Shown here one piece after another: positions 26,901 to 40,412 of a stretch of DNA of 64,000 nucleotides. The first letter of the stretch is position 1, and the number at the start of each line of letters is the position of its first letter. Source of the stretch: Parus major (lineage: Eukaryota; Chordata; Aves; Passeriformes; Paridae); assembly GCF_001522545.3 (NCBI RefSeq), contig NC_031769.1:68996640-69060639 (forward strand), read 5' to 3'. The notes under the pieces are model-generated. The model saw only the letters and a program-made list of their open reading frames with translations, was not told the origin of the DNA and searched no databases. Made by a program: the position numbers and the translations under genes.

Positions 26901-27308
26901 AAATGGCCCGGCTCTGCCTGACAGTGAGTGATACATTCCCCAGTGGCATCAATCCAGGCACAGCTTCTCTCCCGTGTCAGGTTGGTGATGAAAGATACTC
27001 TCCTCTGCCACCTCCTTCTCCTCCTCCCCAGGACTGACTCTTTGAAAACTGTGGCTGGCTTTCAAAAGCTGGCTGTTAAAACGCTGGCTGCTAAAAGAGA
27101 TAATAGTGCGCCTGTCCATGAAAGCCAACCATCCTGGGTGAGCTCATGAGAAAATCTGATCTAACCTGCCTGTCTGAGCAGTATTTATAAGCACTGCTAC
27201 CCAAGGATTAGGCAGCTCAGTTGCACTGATGTAGTCAGTAAAAGCAGCTGTTTATATTTAAAACTTTCTGATGCAGCAAGGTTTTATAAAAAAGTCACAA
27301 GGCCACAC

Positions 27309-27371
27309 TTTTTTCTTAATTTTTTTTTCTTTTCACTTTTTTTTTTTGTTTGTTTGTTTTTGTTTTTTTTG
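27309..27371. repeat. T-rich low-complexity tract
   Basis: This is a long T-dominated tract with CTTTT and GTTT interruptions. Open frames overlapping it translate to poly-Phe or poly-Lys strings and are artefacts of the composition. Confidence 0.85.
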
Positions 27372-30300
27372 TTGGACAAGGCCTCCAGAGGAACAAGCAG
27401 TACTTCAGAACACTGCTGCCTCCATTTATTTAAACATTTCAGGATCCTGCTGTCATGTCCCCACCCCCCCATCCCAAACCTTAGCAAATAACAAGTTTTA
27501 TTTTTAATACTGTAAAGGAAACCAGGATGCAAATTCCCAGAGTTGCACCTACGGTGGGCATGTGGAGCTGATTTTCACCAGCTGATGAGCTTTAACTGCC
27601 AGTGCCCTGCTGGCTGTAGGACTGGGGTTTTCAATCGGGTCTGGCCAAAACATAGCTGGTTTATCCCTCTCAAGTTGTGAGCCACTCCAACAGCAGCCCC
27701 TGGGCTATGGGATTCAGCTGACTTGTTTAGACAGAGAGGCTGGAGAATGATGTGAAGCAGCTGGGGAATAAAGGTTTTCCTGCTGAGCCCAAAAGGTGGG
27801 ATTGCTGGGGTTTTCCTGCTTATTCTCTTCCTGATGGTTCTACTGGTCCTTCTCCTGCCTCGGGCTCCTTCAGGTAGGTGTCCTGAGCTCCTTCTATATG
27901 GGGTTTTGGTATGTGGCTTTTATCTTGAGGCATCGAGGCTTCCAGTGCTGCTCATGGATCTTGGCTGCATACCCTTTGTGCCCAGGGTCCCTCCCACCCC
28001 CTTCTGAACATCAAAGGGGCTCCCATGCCCAGCTGCTCTTGAAGGAGCTTTCCTCCTCTCTGGGGAGGTCTGTGATACTCCGGCAATGGTGGGGTTTTTT
28101 TTCAGCTGTTATTTGTTGTTAAAGCATACTAATCCTCTGATTCCATCTCAGAAGGATTGGAAACCCTGTGTTTTATGTTTCTTAACAGTCAGCATTTTCA
28201 CTCAATGAGACTGAATGATACAGGACGTTTACTTAGGCCTGAGGGTATGTGATACTAGAATAAAGTTAATAAAATAAAAGCTTTATTAATATTGTACTTA
28301 GCTTTAAGTATTTATTTTTTCTGGCTGTTCCCTCAACCAGCTAGCTTTTTGGAGTAGTTCATTATCTGCTGCTACTGGGGCTGGGATATTCTGTTACCTC
28401 TTCCTGTGATTTTAAAGGTGACTTCTAGAGAAACTATTCTGGTTGCTGTATTCCTTCATGGAAAACCTTTCTTTTCCTCCTGTCTGCTTGCCTCTTGGTG
28501 CCTGACACTTGCCCTGGGACCTGGCTCTGTAAGGACTTGTATCGCTTCTGTGCTCCCCCACCCCCGCTTCAGGTTACTGAATTTACATTTCTATTGTACA
28601 AGTAATTACCTCATTCCTGGCTCCGGGCTGTATTGCCTTTGCTTAGGGAAACACTTGTGCTGTGATTCTAACATTTCTCATGCTATATCACTTATAACAG
28701 TGCAAAAGCCTTTGAGGGTTTATAATTGATAGCTCACCATAAGCTGTGCTTACAGCCTAAATGTATAAACATGACCAAAGGGTGATCTGAGGACGTGCTT
28801 CCCGATATGGTGGATGCTTGGCTCCCAGTTTGTTGGGTTTTTGGGACTCCCAGCCCAAGGAGCTGCAGAAGAGATGCTGGAATTCCCATAGCCAATGAAG
28901 GGTGAATCCCATACCTGTTGCTCTCCCCATTTTGGCAGCATGTTGCTGCTTTTGCAGCCGTTTTTCTACATCAGTATCTGTGGCAGATGCAAACCCAAAG
29001 AATCAAGGGACCTCCACTGCCTGGCTGGTGGCCTTGAGGAGATGTTTCTGCAACCCTGGTGTGTTCAGGGCCCAGTGCTTCCCTGCCAGGACAATGATGT
29101 TTTGCCACCATCAAGGAGTGGCCATGGGCTCTTCCGAGCAAGAAGGAGCTTGCTGTGCTTGCCAACCCTATTTCTCCATGAGCTTTATGCACACATGGGT
29201 GTGAGGATGCACATCCAGCCGTGTACTTCCCTCTCTTCCATGCCCCCAAAGGTGTCTGCAGCACTTGCCTAATAGTCCTATGGATGAGATCCTATGGATG
29301 GATAAAGAGATTCTGATGCTGAGCCTTGCCCTTCTCCGTAAAGCCAGCCTTTTCAGAGTTCATGTTAGGATCTTTAAAAAGGTAGCTTGGAAAAGCACTT
29401 TTAAATGGAAGGGAAGGCCAAAGAGGAAATGTTTTGCTGAAAAGTGATTTCTATCTAAAAAAATAGGTCTTTGCCTAGTTTCTGTATTAATATTTTTATC
29501 AGAGCAAACTACTTTTGCAGGGAAGTTCCTTCGCAGAAATGTTACTGGTTCAGTGCAGGAGTCAGAGTCTCAAGAGAGGGTAATTGTTTGCTGATCCATA
29601 TTTGAAAAAACAAGTCTCCAGTTAATTTTTTTTTTTTTTCTGAAAAAATACCCTCTGTCACTTGAGGGTGTCTGTCAAATTTCAGGCTCACAGTTCCACA
29701 GAGCAAAGCTGTGCTAGAGCTAAATTCAGGCTTTCTATTGGGAAGCAAGTGTGACCTGTCCTTTTTCTACTGCATCTTTAGAATGGATGTAAATCCAGGG
29801 ACTTCATTGTCAATATGAGTCTGAAGGACTCATTTATTACATCCCCATACATATGTTTGCTTTTCTCAAGTAGGGATGATCTGAATTTGCAGCCAGGGCT
29901 TGATTCATAGATAATAAAGCAGCTCTGAAATTCTTGATGTAGCCCTTCTAAAAATAATTCACAGGATTAAAAATCTCTGTCAGGAAGCCAACTAAATGGT
30001 AAAGTTAATAATCTCTGCCAGGGCCCTAGGCATGGGTTGTCACCTTACAAACAGTTAGGATTTGTGGACCTTTAAGAGCAAACATCTATAATACAGCTCA
30101 TGGATCAGTAACACTGTGGTGCAATTTAGTGACACTTTAGAAGAGGGGTGGAGAGGGAAGTCAATCCAAATATCTTCTTACTTGAAAAAAAGAACACTGA
30201 GAGCAAACTCTTTTATCAGCCCTGAGGTTTTAAGCTGACTGTGTTAAAACAGCAGAGCAGTAGGTTTTTTATAACAATTATGAGATAATACTTTCCTTTG

Positions 30301-33300
30301 TGAGGGTAATCCTCTTTTAATGTTTCTAATTTATAATTAAGCTAATTTCCATTAGAAGTTATATCACCCTCCTGCCCCATAATCTACCAATGCATTTATG
30401 GTGAAAAAGGCTGAAAATCAGCTGCCAGCTCCTTGTGGCTGAACAGATATTTGCATACCTCCAGCATGGAAACAGGCCCATCAGCAATGGGCAAGCCCTT
30501 TCTCTGTCACTACCAATTAAAAGGATTCAAGAGCTGTGAGACATCACAGACTCCTCGTGAGATGAGGTCACAGTGTGGCGTGGGCTGCAAAAATGGGCCC
30601 GAGGGTAGTGGTGGCCCTGGTGCTCTGCTGTGAGGACTAAACCTGGGCAGGTGGGTGACAACCCAAGCAGGGTTTCGCTGCTCATTTGTCCTGGTCCAGG
30701 GCAGGCACCCAGGATGCTTGGGGTGGCTGAAAGGCTCCGTGCTACACGGCATCCTGGGCTGGAGAGGGGCAGCCAGAGAGTCCTGACCAGGGACATCCCA
30801 GTGGGCACCCAGCTGGAGGGATGCTGAGGGAGGGGGGACTGCAGCACAAAGCCATCTTCTGGCTGCTGCCACCCTGCATCAGCACTGGGGAGAACCCAGA
30901 TTTGGATTCTGTGGTGCAGAGATCAAGTACAAACCCTCTTTCCCTTAAATAAAAAATGTCTGGACAAACCAGCTTAAAATCAGGTCTAGGTTCATAAGAA
31001 AAATGAAAATTGGAAAACGGATTCAAAACTTTCCGTATTTCTTCATTCCTGGTATTAATAAAAGAAATGGAACTCACAGTTTTTTTGGTAGTGTGTTCTG
31101 GGGGGAATATTTCCCAGAAAAGCTGCAAGGATCTGAAAGAAGTTTTTGCTTTTAGTTTTTCCTCTGTTTGATCATCTTAGCATGAGGTCTACAGCTGAGG
31201 ATACTGTGTAGTTCTGGTCCTTTTGGCTTTTGGTCCTTGTTTTTTGTTTGCTTTGGTGTTTGCTTGATTGTTTTATGTTTATTTCTTTTCTGGGAAAACA
31301 GTTTTAATAAAGGGACAAATTTATTACAATACTTCAAGTCTACAAATCACGACTGAGTTTTAATACCTCATCTTGATAGAAAAATGAAAACATGAAGGGT
31401 TTTGGAGCTGGACTTGACTCCCCTCTGCACTATTTTCTCTCTTTTCCTCTCCCTCTCTTCCCTTCCGGAACCAGTGATGCATCTCTAATAGGAAAAATGC
31501 AAAGTGTGCAAGTTGTCTTGGCACTGTGGCTCTACATCTTGTCATGTTGCACTATTATGTTGACTCTTCTGCACAGGGAGAGTGCATGAAAAAATCCCAG
31601 AAGCACTGTTCTGGTTCAGGCAACTACAATTCCGTTTTTTGTTGGCTCTGGGAAGAGAGATTGTGCAGAGACAAACATCTCGGAGCTAATCAGCTGGTTT
31701 GACTTAAAGGGAGCTGCGTGGAGGAAAGCCAGTGGCATATTGCAGATCTAACTGTGCTCAGACTCAGTTATTCTTTCTTTTGTTTGCTTCTTTGGAAGCA
31801 GAAAGGAAAAAGAAGGATGTGCAGAATTTTGCTTCCAGAAACTCGGTGTATTGAGTTGTTCATAATTATCTTATAAAATAGGAGGGGATGAAATAAGGAA
31901 ACTTGACCCAATTATTTTCAAGGCTTCTGAGGGATGAATTTAATTATTTTGGTATTTTGTGGTTTTGTCCACTGAAGTATGAAGTCCTTTAGCTATATGT
32001 CTGTCCAAGTGTTTTTAGTTTAGGTTATTTATAGAGCTCCACTATTGTGGTAGATGTGCCTTTCACAATCCGTAGTTCAACACATTGCTCTGAACTGATA
32101 CTGGTTCTTTACTCAAAGGGAACCAAGACAAAGCACGTGCATTTGTCGAACTCTGAATGAGGCTATTCCTCATTTAAGAAGAATGTTTGTTTCAGTATAT
32201 GTTTTATTATCATGTTTAATCTATTTGCCCAAGTCTTGAAGATCCTCAGCACAATGATTCAGAACCATTAAGTCCTGTCCCAGATGAGGCAGTCAATGCT
32301 CTGCTGCTTACAGCTCTCCCCAGACTCATACCCACGTACATTGTGTAACAAAGCCCTAGCACAGTCTAAGGAATGGGACACAGCTTTCCAGAAGCAAGAA
32401 GTCCTTGGCCAAAGCAGATAAAAAGGCTCAGCAAGGAAGCAAAACCTTTGGTCCCTCATTTTTTTTCTTGGTTACAGAATGGTTCAAAACAGACCTAAGG
32501 GTAATTGGATTGGAGCAGCAACTTCCTAACTTCTCATTGGCTCAGGTTTTTGTAGCGGAGCTTTATGAAGACAAGGGTGCTCTCTCTGTTTGACCTAACA
32601 AGAGCAGCAGCAAATCACCAGCCTGCTAGTTTTCTGTTTTGTTCACATGATGTGTGCCTGCTGAAAATGCTACCTTAGGTCAAAATAAAACTCAGTAGGA
32701 AAGCCATGTGACTGTGAAGGGAGAGAAAGGGCATGCTGAGCAATGCAGTAGCATATTAAAAAACACCTGTTAGGCTTGATTGCAGAAGTTAAATGCAGTA
32801 TCTTCTTCAGCAGGTTTGGATCAGGCTTTTATGAAAAGCATTCAGGCTCATTTTATAGCAGCTTTATATGTAAGAGATCTGTGGTTTGACTATCGCAATG
32901 GAGGGATGCCTCAAGGGGCTTTACACAAGTCACATGGGCATGAGCAACTGTCTGGTCACACTCTGTTAGAGCAGGAACCTGGGATGATCCTCTCTGGGGG
33001 TCATTGCTTCAGCAGTTCTGATACCACAGTGATTAGGTTCCCTTAGAGGTTTGTATGGTCACAATTGTTCCAAGCCTTGATGTTCACACACTTTCAAAGT
33101 TTGTACGTAATCAGTCAGCCCTCCTCTATCTATAAGCCACACAGAAAAGGCCTCTGAAGCTCTTATCTCTATAAAGAGGAGGCATTTGGGTTCAGGCATG
33201 TTAATGCTATCTCAGTGGACATCTCTGGGCTTCCAGAGATCCTCAGAAGTGAACCCTTCCCCTCAGTAGCACTAGGAAGTCCAGGAAAGTTCTGGATCGT

Positions 33301-33703
33301 GGCTCAGCACCCCATGCTGCACCCCTGGAGATCTCCTGTACCAGTGAGCATGGTCTGGGTCCAGACAGACCTGTGAAGCTGCTGAGCATAGGCTGACCCT
33401 GGGTACAGGGGGATCTTGCTGTGCTGGTGGTGGGAGGGTGCCAAGGAAGAACTCATCTGTGTCTTCCAGGTTGGCTGGCTGGCTTGGGCTCCCTGCTACA
33501 CAAAAGTGGGGCATCTTCTCCTCTAGCTGAGCTGCTTTGGAACCAGTCTTTATTGTGTTACTGTGTCGGGACAGAGAAGTCTCCCAAGGTTTGAGCTGAG
33601 TTCATAGAGGCAATTTTAACCTGTGGTCTTGTTAGTCTGCAACTAAAATAAGCAACCCTTGTATAGCTTAAAGTTGCCTGTTGAAAATTTATTCCTCATT
33701 ATC

Positions 33704-33830
33704 CCAGAATGGTAGAATGGTATGGATTGGAGGGGACCTTAAAGATCATCTATTTCCACCTTCCTGCCATGGGCAGGGACAAAGCCCTGTCCAACCAGGC
33801 TTTGACCACCTCCAGAGGTGGGACATCCAC
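33704..33830 (-). mobile_element. CR1 LINE 3'-end fragment
   Basis: Read on the + strand, it has the antisense CR1 3' end: repeated 'agaatggtagaatgg', then 'ggaggggaccttaaagatca', 'cctgccatgggcagggac' and 'ccaaccaggctttgacc'. It is a heavily 5'-truncated copy of about 130 bp, typical of CR1. No coding capacity remains except a fragment of the ORF2 end. Confidence 0.9.
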
Positions 33831-34359
33831 ATGCCTGTGTTTTAATATCGGTGTCAGTGTGTCCACATGAATATGCACTGCATTGCTGTACTGCTTGTTT
33901 GGCAGTACCTAAAGTAGGAGAGTCCTCATCCCTGTACTTTGCCTATAATAGAGATGGGGTAGATGGTCAGGTTATTTTGCTCTTTCAGTGAGGAAAAGCC
34001 TGGATCCTTAGCCGAGGTCTCTGTGGCTCTGCTAGGGTGACATCAAGGCATCAGCCTAGAAGTACATGGTGCCTTTGCTGGGCAGAGAGAGGTCCTTGGC
34101 CCAGGGACATTTGTGATGCACATCTGGCCTGCTCTTGCTTCATAAAAGGGAAATTTTCCACATATCAAATCTGCTAGCTATTACTCTGAAATATTTAATA
34201 CTCTAAAAAGTAAAGTTTATCCCTTTAGAGATTGCCATAAAACATAGATTTGGGACGTTGAGGTGATGCCGTGGTTGGCCTGTAGTATGACAGTGGATTA
34301 TAACCTTGTGTCAGCAAAGCATTTTCAAACTCTCCAAGGAGAGCACCTTAGATTTGTAA

Positions 34360-34500
34360 TTCATAGAATTTAGGGCCAGAAGGGACTATTAGATCATCCA
34401 GCCTGACCTGTATAATGCAGGTCATAGCATTTTTCTGAGTAATTTCTGCTTCAGTCCTGAAACTTCTGTTTGAGCTACAGTGCATCTTATAAAGGAACAT
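34360..34500 (-). mobile_element. Ancient CR1-type LINE relic
   Basis: The + strand contains 'tcatagaatttagggccaga' followed by 'agggactattagatcatcc', 'agcctgacctgtataatgca' and later 'cttctgtttgagctacag'. This differs from the young avian CR1 tails elsewhere in the window. It matches the older CR1 subfamily abundant in turtles and crocodilians (TTTAAGGCCAGAAGGGACCA-type 3' end). It is a diverged, 5'-truncated relic in antisense orientation. Subfamily assignment is from memory. Confidence 0.75.
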
Positions 34501-35837
34501 GTACTTTCAATTAAATGAAGCCAGAAATTGAGATTTTTAAAAATTATTATTATTCAGTGGTAGTTTGATCTAGCAGATAATTATTCTCAGTAGTTAGTGA
34601 TTATAAAGTTAATTGTATCTTCTTAACCAAGCTTCCAGCCATTAGATCTTCTTACATTTTTGTCTCAGAAAAAGCCATTTAGTATTAGAAATATCTTTTT
34701 ATAGTCAAAGTTTTCACTATGAATTACGAAATTCTAAAGTTCAGGATCTCAATCATCTCAACTGGACATAATGCAAAGAAGAGAACGTCTGTGATCCTTG
34801 GATCACTTTTTTTTACTGTACGTTTTATATGCCAACAGAATGGACTTGGTATTTGTGAAAATTAACAAAGCAAATCCCTTTTAATACATTACAAACAGTG
34901 CTCAAAGCCTGTATTTTAGTCAGTCAGAGGAATTGTCTCCTGCCTTGGAAAAAACCTCAGCTGAAATAAAAATTTATGTTAGAGCAATGCAAAGCATTTC
35001 ATCAGACTTCAGACACAATTGAACTTAGCCTTGGGCCAGAGGCTGAGTTCATGAACCACAGCTCATGCTGGCAAAAATTCAGCTGTGAGAAATGCTGCTT
35101 CTCCTTCTCCCATGACAACTTGCACCTTTTACCACCCTCCTCAGAGCCACACACAGAGGGAGGACATGGAGGGAGAGAAAAGCAGGGGGGGAAGCAGCTT
35201 ACATCTCCTGTCACCACTCATTTTTGCTGGGGGAGGATTTGGTTGCCCTTCTCTATTTTTCCCTCAGTGGGAGGGAATGCAGGATGGCATGAGAATGTCT
35301 GAGACATCCGTGATTCAGAGTGCCTTATATTGTCCTTGAAGGAGTTTCTGGGTTGTTGGGTACTAAGCCTGCCCAGAGGAAAAATAAATAAGGGGAAAAA
35401 CCTCCCATTTCATCTGATAATGTTTGGAGGAGTGGAATACTTTTATTACAGCCAGGTACCTCCACCAGAAACTCTCTGCTGGTAAAGTGTTCCTAATGCA
35501 GGGGCAGTTTATAAGAATCCCCTTAACAAAATACATAATGACTTCAAAATTGTTATTGCAACCAAAATCTTCAGTTTCTAAATCATAAAATGGAGCTTCT
35601 TGCTGCAGCTAAGCTGAAAATGTTAAGTGTGGGCCACAGATCAAGAGAATCTCTGTTGACGTGGTTGGTATATCTGGTTAGTCACTACGGCGAGAAGTCA
35701 ACTGTGAAGAAAAGATGTGTGATTAGGAAGTTTGGGATTTTTTTTTAATACAAAAAGAAAATTTGGAAATAATAAAGGATGTCCACAGATGCCATAATAT
35801 CTAATAGTTATGCAAGAGATGCTGCATAACTACTTCA
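34501..35837. other. Intergenic DNA, nothing recognised
   Basis: AT-rich at the left, moderately GC-rich at 35000-35300, where overlapping frames on both strands show no family resemblance. I see no RNA gene or repeat. Confidence 0.55.
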
Positions 35838-36585
35838 ATCATAGAATGATAAGGGGTTTGAAAGGATGTTAAAGATCATCTATTCCCAATGCCCCTGCCA
35901 TAGGCAGGGAAACCTCCCACTAAACCAGGTTGCTCAAGGCTTTATCCAGCCTGGCTTTGAACACTGCCAGGGTTGAGGTGTCCACAGCCTCCCCGGGTAA
36001 CCTCTTCCAGTGTCTCACCACCGCCACAGTAAAGATTTTCTTCCTAATATCCAACCTACATTTCCCCTCCTTCAATTTGTGCCCATTACTCCTTGTCCTG
36101 TCACTACAGTTCATGGTTCTGGCTGCCCTGTAGGCTCCCTTCAGGTACTTCAAAGTTGCTATGAGGTCTCCATGCAACCTTGTCTCCTCCAAGCTGAACA
36201 GCCCCCAGCTTTCTCAGCCTGTCTTTAGAGGGAAGGTGCTCCAGTCCTTTCATCAGCTTTGTTTTTCTCCTCTGGACTAGCTCCAACAGTTCTGTGTCCT
36301 TTTTATGCTGGGGACCCCAGAGCTGGATGCAGCACTCCAGGTGGAGTCTCACATGAGAAAAGTAAAGGGGAAGAATCACCTCCTTTGACCTGCTGGCCAT
36401 GTCCCTTTTTAAGAACGGAGGATATATCTCCCGTTCTCCAATCATCAGGGACTTCACCTGACGACCATGATTTTTCAAAAATGACAGATGGTGTTTTAGT
36501 GACTTCATCTCTCAGGTCCCTCAGGACCTGCAGAGGAATCTCATCAGGTCCCATGGACTTATGCACACTCATGTTTAGGTTTCCT
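35838..36585 (-). mobile_element. CR1 LINE fragment with internally deleted ORF2
   Basis: On the - strand the 5' end encodes [19 protein letters not shown] and [20 protein letters not shown], conserved CR1 reverse transcriptase finger motifs. It then jumps at about 36410 to the C-terminal ORF2 segment [29 protein letters not shown] and NGHKLKEGKCRLDIRKKIFT. The palm region with the catalytic aspartates is absent, and frames are broken between overlapping pieces. The 3' end is the usual 'atctttaacatcctttcaaa' type with an ATTCTATGATT-like tail at 35838. It is non-functional. Confidence 0.93.
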
Positions 36586-39400
36586 CCAATAAATGGTAAC
36601 AGATATTCTTCCCAGCTTTCTATCTTTGTATTTTATTTTCCAAAATTTTCAGCTATGCCTGTACTGAAGAAACATGCTTTGATGGAGTGCTGTGTAATGC
36701 AGTAAGAACGTGCTCAGGAGTGTTTTGCTTGGTTAGCACCAATACTTGCCCAGCCACATCAAGGGTTTCCACAAACAAGACACCATTGTGTCTTCAGTCT
36801 CCATGTCCTACTGTTCCAGTGCCATGGGACCAAGGAGGTAACAAGACATCTGTAAAAGCACCCCCTTTACTCAGCATCTGTCAGTCCTAGAGTGGAGAAG
36901 AGCCTTGATGGCTCTTTTGGAAGTTGCCATCATTCTCTCAGCTGGAGCTTTGTTAACAGGCTAGTCCCTGTATGCAGCTCTTTTTTCTAGTTCTAGCTTA
37001 GTCTCAGCTGACTGGCATATAGCCCCTCAGAAATAAAGATGGAAAAAATTGGACGGAAAAGAAAGTCCATGCAGGTGATATTGGAATTCATAGGTGTGGT
37101 GCAAGGTAGAAAGGAAAATTAACAGGAAGTTAATGGTTGCAAAACTTGCGTCAGTGAAGAAACACTGTAAAGGAGATATGCCTTTCTTATTGTCTATTTG
37201 TTCCTGCTCTCTTCTTTGTTTTGACACAAAAGAGGATGTACCTAGAGATTAGGGTGCTGATCTGGCTGAAAATAAGTATGAGAACCAGCAAACTGCTACA
37301 CTGTTGGTTGCAGTGAGAACAACAAACTTGCTACGACAAGCTTGCTATAGAGGTGCAAAATCTGGTGTCAGGTGTCCCTCAGCCACCTTTCTTTTCCTGG
37401 TGACTGCCTGTGGGAAAGCAAGGCAAGGTACTGTGTCCATAAATGTTTTGATAAACCAAACTGATCCCTTTCCAAGCCAACTGATTTTATTTGATTTTAT
37501 GTCCGCATTTCTTTTAAAGCCAGTTTCTTTCGTATGTCAAATGATACCGCAGTGCTACTGCCTGTTTTGGTGACTCTTCCCTGCACTGATGGCATGTTGG
37601 CAGCTGATTGATGGCCTCAAACTGCTGTTAAAATACCCAATGTCCAAGTGCCTGCAGGACTGTAGGAGATGTTTTACCGCAGTGTGCTGGACTGTATGCC
37701 ATTGATCTCATTGGGATGGCTCACCTGTAGTCACTGCTCTGATCTGAATGCTTCACAGTATTCCCTTATCCTACTTGTAACAAGTTCTTTGCAATGAAGA
37801 AGCCTGAGTAGCACTTGCAGAAGGGTGTTTTATGTGGATATTTGTTTTCTATAAGTATATAAAGAGATATCCATCTAGATGTGTAATAAACACCCCATAA
37901 AGCAGCTTAACTCTACATGGAGATTTGCAGCTGTGTTTACGTAGCCTGACACTGCAATATCCATACATCATCCCTTCCTCTAGGAAGTCTTGCTTCTCTT
38001 TTATCTCTTCTTGCCTTTTAAAGACTCTGAGAATTTACTTTGCTCCCACATGACCAAAGCTTGCCATGACCTCACTGCATCTGCTTCTTAGCAGATATTG
38101 TAGAAACACGACAGTATAATAGTCTTATGCTAACTTGGAAGAGGTGGACTTGAACTTGAGCACCACTGGTGGGAATGTGACGTGAATTAATGAACATCTA
38201 GGTCAGATTTAGACCTTGTTATCCTCATGCCAGCAGATTGTGAATCTCATGCTCTCCTTGGCTGGAACCATGCTCATATGAGACAATTCACATGCACTTA
38301 CACAAATCTCTCCAAAGATGCTAACAAATCAGCAAAAGGGTTGCTCCTTTTGTGCTTTGCTGGTGTCACTTGTTATCAAGAAATGAGTTCTGCAAAATTC
38401 ATCTGTGGAAAGCAATGCCTCATCTCTACAAGCAGCTTGGCACTCCAGGCACTGAGCTCGGACTTTTCAAATGAATCCACATCTTCTGATTTGATTTGCT
38501 GGGGTTTTTTGAATTTGCTTCACAAGCTTGCCTAGGCAGAGCTGCCTTTTTGCTCAGTCCCATTCTCTTGCATGATGCCTAAGCAGGGATTAATTTGTTC
38601 CTCTGTTATAAATCTTGCAGGACAAATGGAGCCTGTCACCATCCATGTTCCTAGGAATAACCAACATCATTTAAAGTACATAAGCTTGTATGTATGCACA
38701 AACTCGCACAGAAACACAAATACACATTTCCCTAATACTGGAAATTTCCTGTAGGTGGTGGGAAACTCCACAGTTTACATTTACTCCTCATTATTGCACG
38801 TTACATTGCGGTAGCAGTATGTACAAGTCCAATCCCACATCTTCTACACGTGGCGACTTAAACTGTTCCTCTCCAAAGCGCTGGTGTGGAGTTACCACTG
38901 CAGGGTGTTGTGGAAGGTCATGCTTCTTCTCCTTTGCTCATCCTGCCTGTTTCCCTGGCTGAGGATGGATGGCAGGAGCCCCAGGAAAGGCTGCTGCACT
39001 GTAGCCCTGGTTGTTCCTTCTGGCAGCTGGTCTACAGTGTGATGGCAATTGTCTGGATATCTCAGCATGTGGATCCTGGGGAGGGTCATGTGAGCCACAG
39101 ATGAGGCTAAAGCTCTGCCTGGTTCGGGCAGGGGTGATTTCCAGCAGATCTAAGTGGAGTATGAGAACAGACTCTTTACTCTTCTTCCCAGTCATGACCT
39201 CCTCAGCTGTAAAACCCCATGTCATTCACACCCTGTGGCTCCTTGGGCTGAAAGATCAAAAAGCAATTGAGCTTGGTGTGCCTGATTTTTGTACCCTTTG
39301 TATTGCACATGCAAACTTGATATCCAGACCTGAGACTTTGAGTGAGTGGGATAGAAAAGCCATGTTTATTTGCCAGCAATTCTATGGTGTGGAGATACTC
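36586..39400. other. Intergenic DNA, nothing recognised
   Basis: No exons, RNA genes or clear transposons were seen. Frames up to 102 codons (38227-38535, +) lack any family resemblance. Confidence 0.55.
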
Positions 39401-39401
39401 T

Positions 39402-39510
39402 GTATCTAGAGATCACAAGCTATTTTACAAGTGTTATTAACCTCATTTTCACAGACAGAGATGCTGCAGTGAAGGGTGGATGACTTTGCAAAGCTGTCTA
39501 GGAGGAGGGG
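39402..39510 (+). repeat. Probable MIR-type SINE relic
   Basis: The segment 'gctattttacaagtgttatt' then 'aacctcattttcacagacag' then 'gactttgcaaagctgtctag' follows the order of the MIR consensus. That consensus runs: shared-core TTTACAAGTATTAACTC, CATTTTACAGATG, then the TGACTTGCCCAAGGTCACA block. It is highly diverged, so the call is tentative. Confidence 0.45.
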
Positions 39511-40412
39511 GCTGTTTGCTGAGATTTAAATCCAAGGAAAAGTTATATAGATTGAAAACATAAACTTGCATTAGCCTAATGTAAATAGCTCTTCCATATG
39601 TGTGATCTACTCATCTGGTGTTCTCACATCTATCACGTTGTTAGTGTCCAGAAATGTTTGTAGAAAAGTTCAGAAAAAAACGGTGCTGTCCTCCTTGCCC
39701 AGGGCTGGGGTGTTTCTTTCATTCCCCAGAACTGCTCATCAGTCTCCAGGAATTTAACCATGATTCCACTTCCTGTTCAGGAAATGCCTTGTCAAAAATG
39801 GTTGTCCATCAAAGAGATTTATATCTCAGTACAGTTCATAGGAATCCACTCTCAAATTGCTTTGTTCCAGATGCTCATACTTGGTGTTCATGTTTCTAAA
39901 ACCGATAAACTTGTATTTCATGGTAGCTCCTAGGGTGCCCTGCAGACGAGGGTGAGGATTTCAGGGTTGGCCCCAAAGCAGCATCACAAAAAGGGAGAAC
40001 ATTGGAGAAGCAGCTTCCACCATAACCTTTGTAGGCTGTCCTTGCTGGCACCATGGGCTTGCCTTTGCAATGGGGAAGTTCTTAATAGTGATATTTTGCA
40101 GTGTGGGCAGAATGCCTCAGTTGTTCAGGGCACGGAATTTATGGCTGCTCTCAAATCTCTGCATGACTGTCTCTCAGAGTATGCATGTTCCTCAGGTTTC
40201 AGAGCCTTGCTCATTCTTGCTGAGGCATCATAGGATGGTTGCCCCCACTTTCTCCACAAAGCATCCTTGGAAAGGACTGGATGGACAAGGATTTTCCATC
40301 CTTGGAAAAAAATCGGACAACATGTAAGTCACAGAAAATATTGCAGAAAATTTCCACCAAGAATTTCTAGCAAAATTCTTCTGTGCTTCCTCTCTAACTA
40401 TAGAGCAAATTT

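Larger units (their letters stand above)
19681..33700. other. Intergenic DNA with T/G-rich tracts, no genes recognised
   Basis: Numerous short frames (60-136 codons) occur on both strands, but none shows family resemblance or splice logic. Low-complexity tracts include a G/T-rich run at 23881-23950, T-rich at 24352-24382 and a long T-rich run at 27309-27371. GC content rises locally around 25.9-27.1 kb and 30.5-30.9 kb without becoming a clear CpG island. No CR1 or LTR was identified in this interval. Confidence 0.55.

Noticed and set aside
26587..27037. Opposed 124- and 136-codon frames in a GC-richer block
   Set aside because: Mirror-image open frames are expected in GC-richer DNA. Neither translation resembles a known protein and there is no CpG island.
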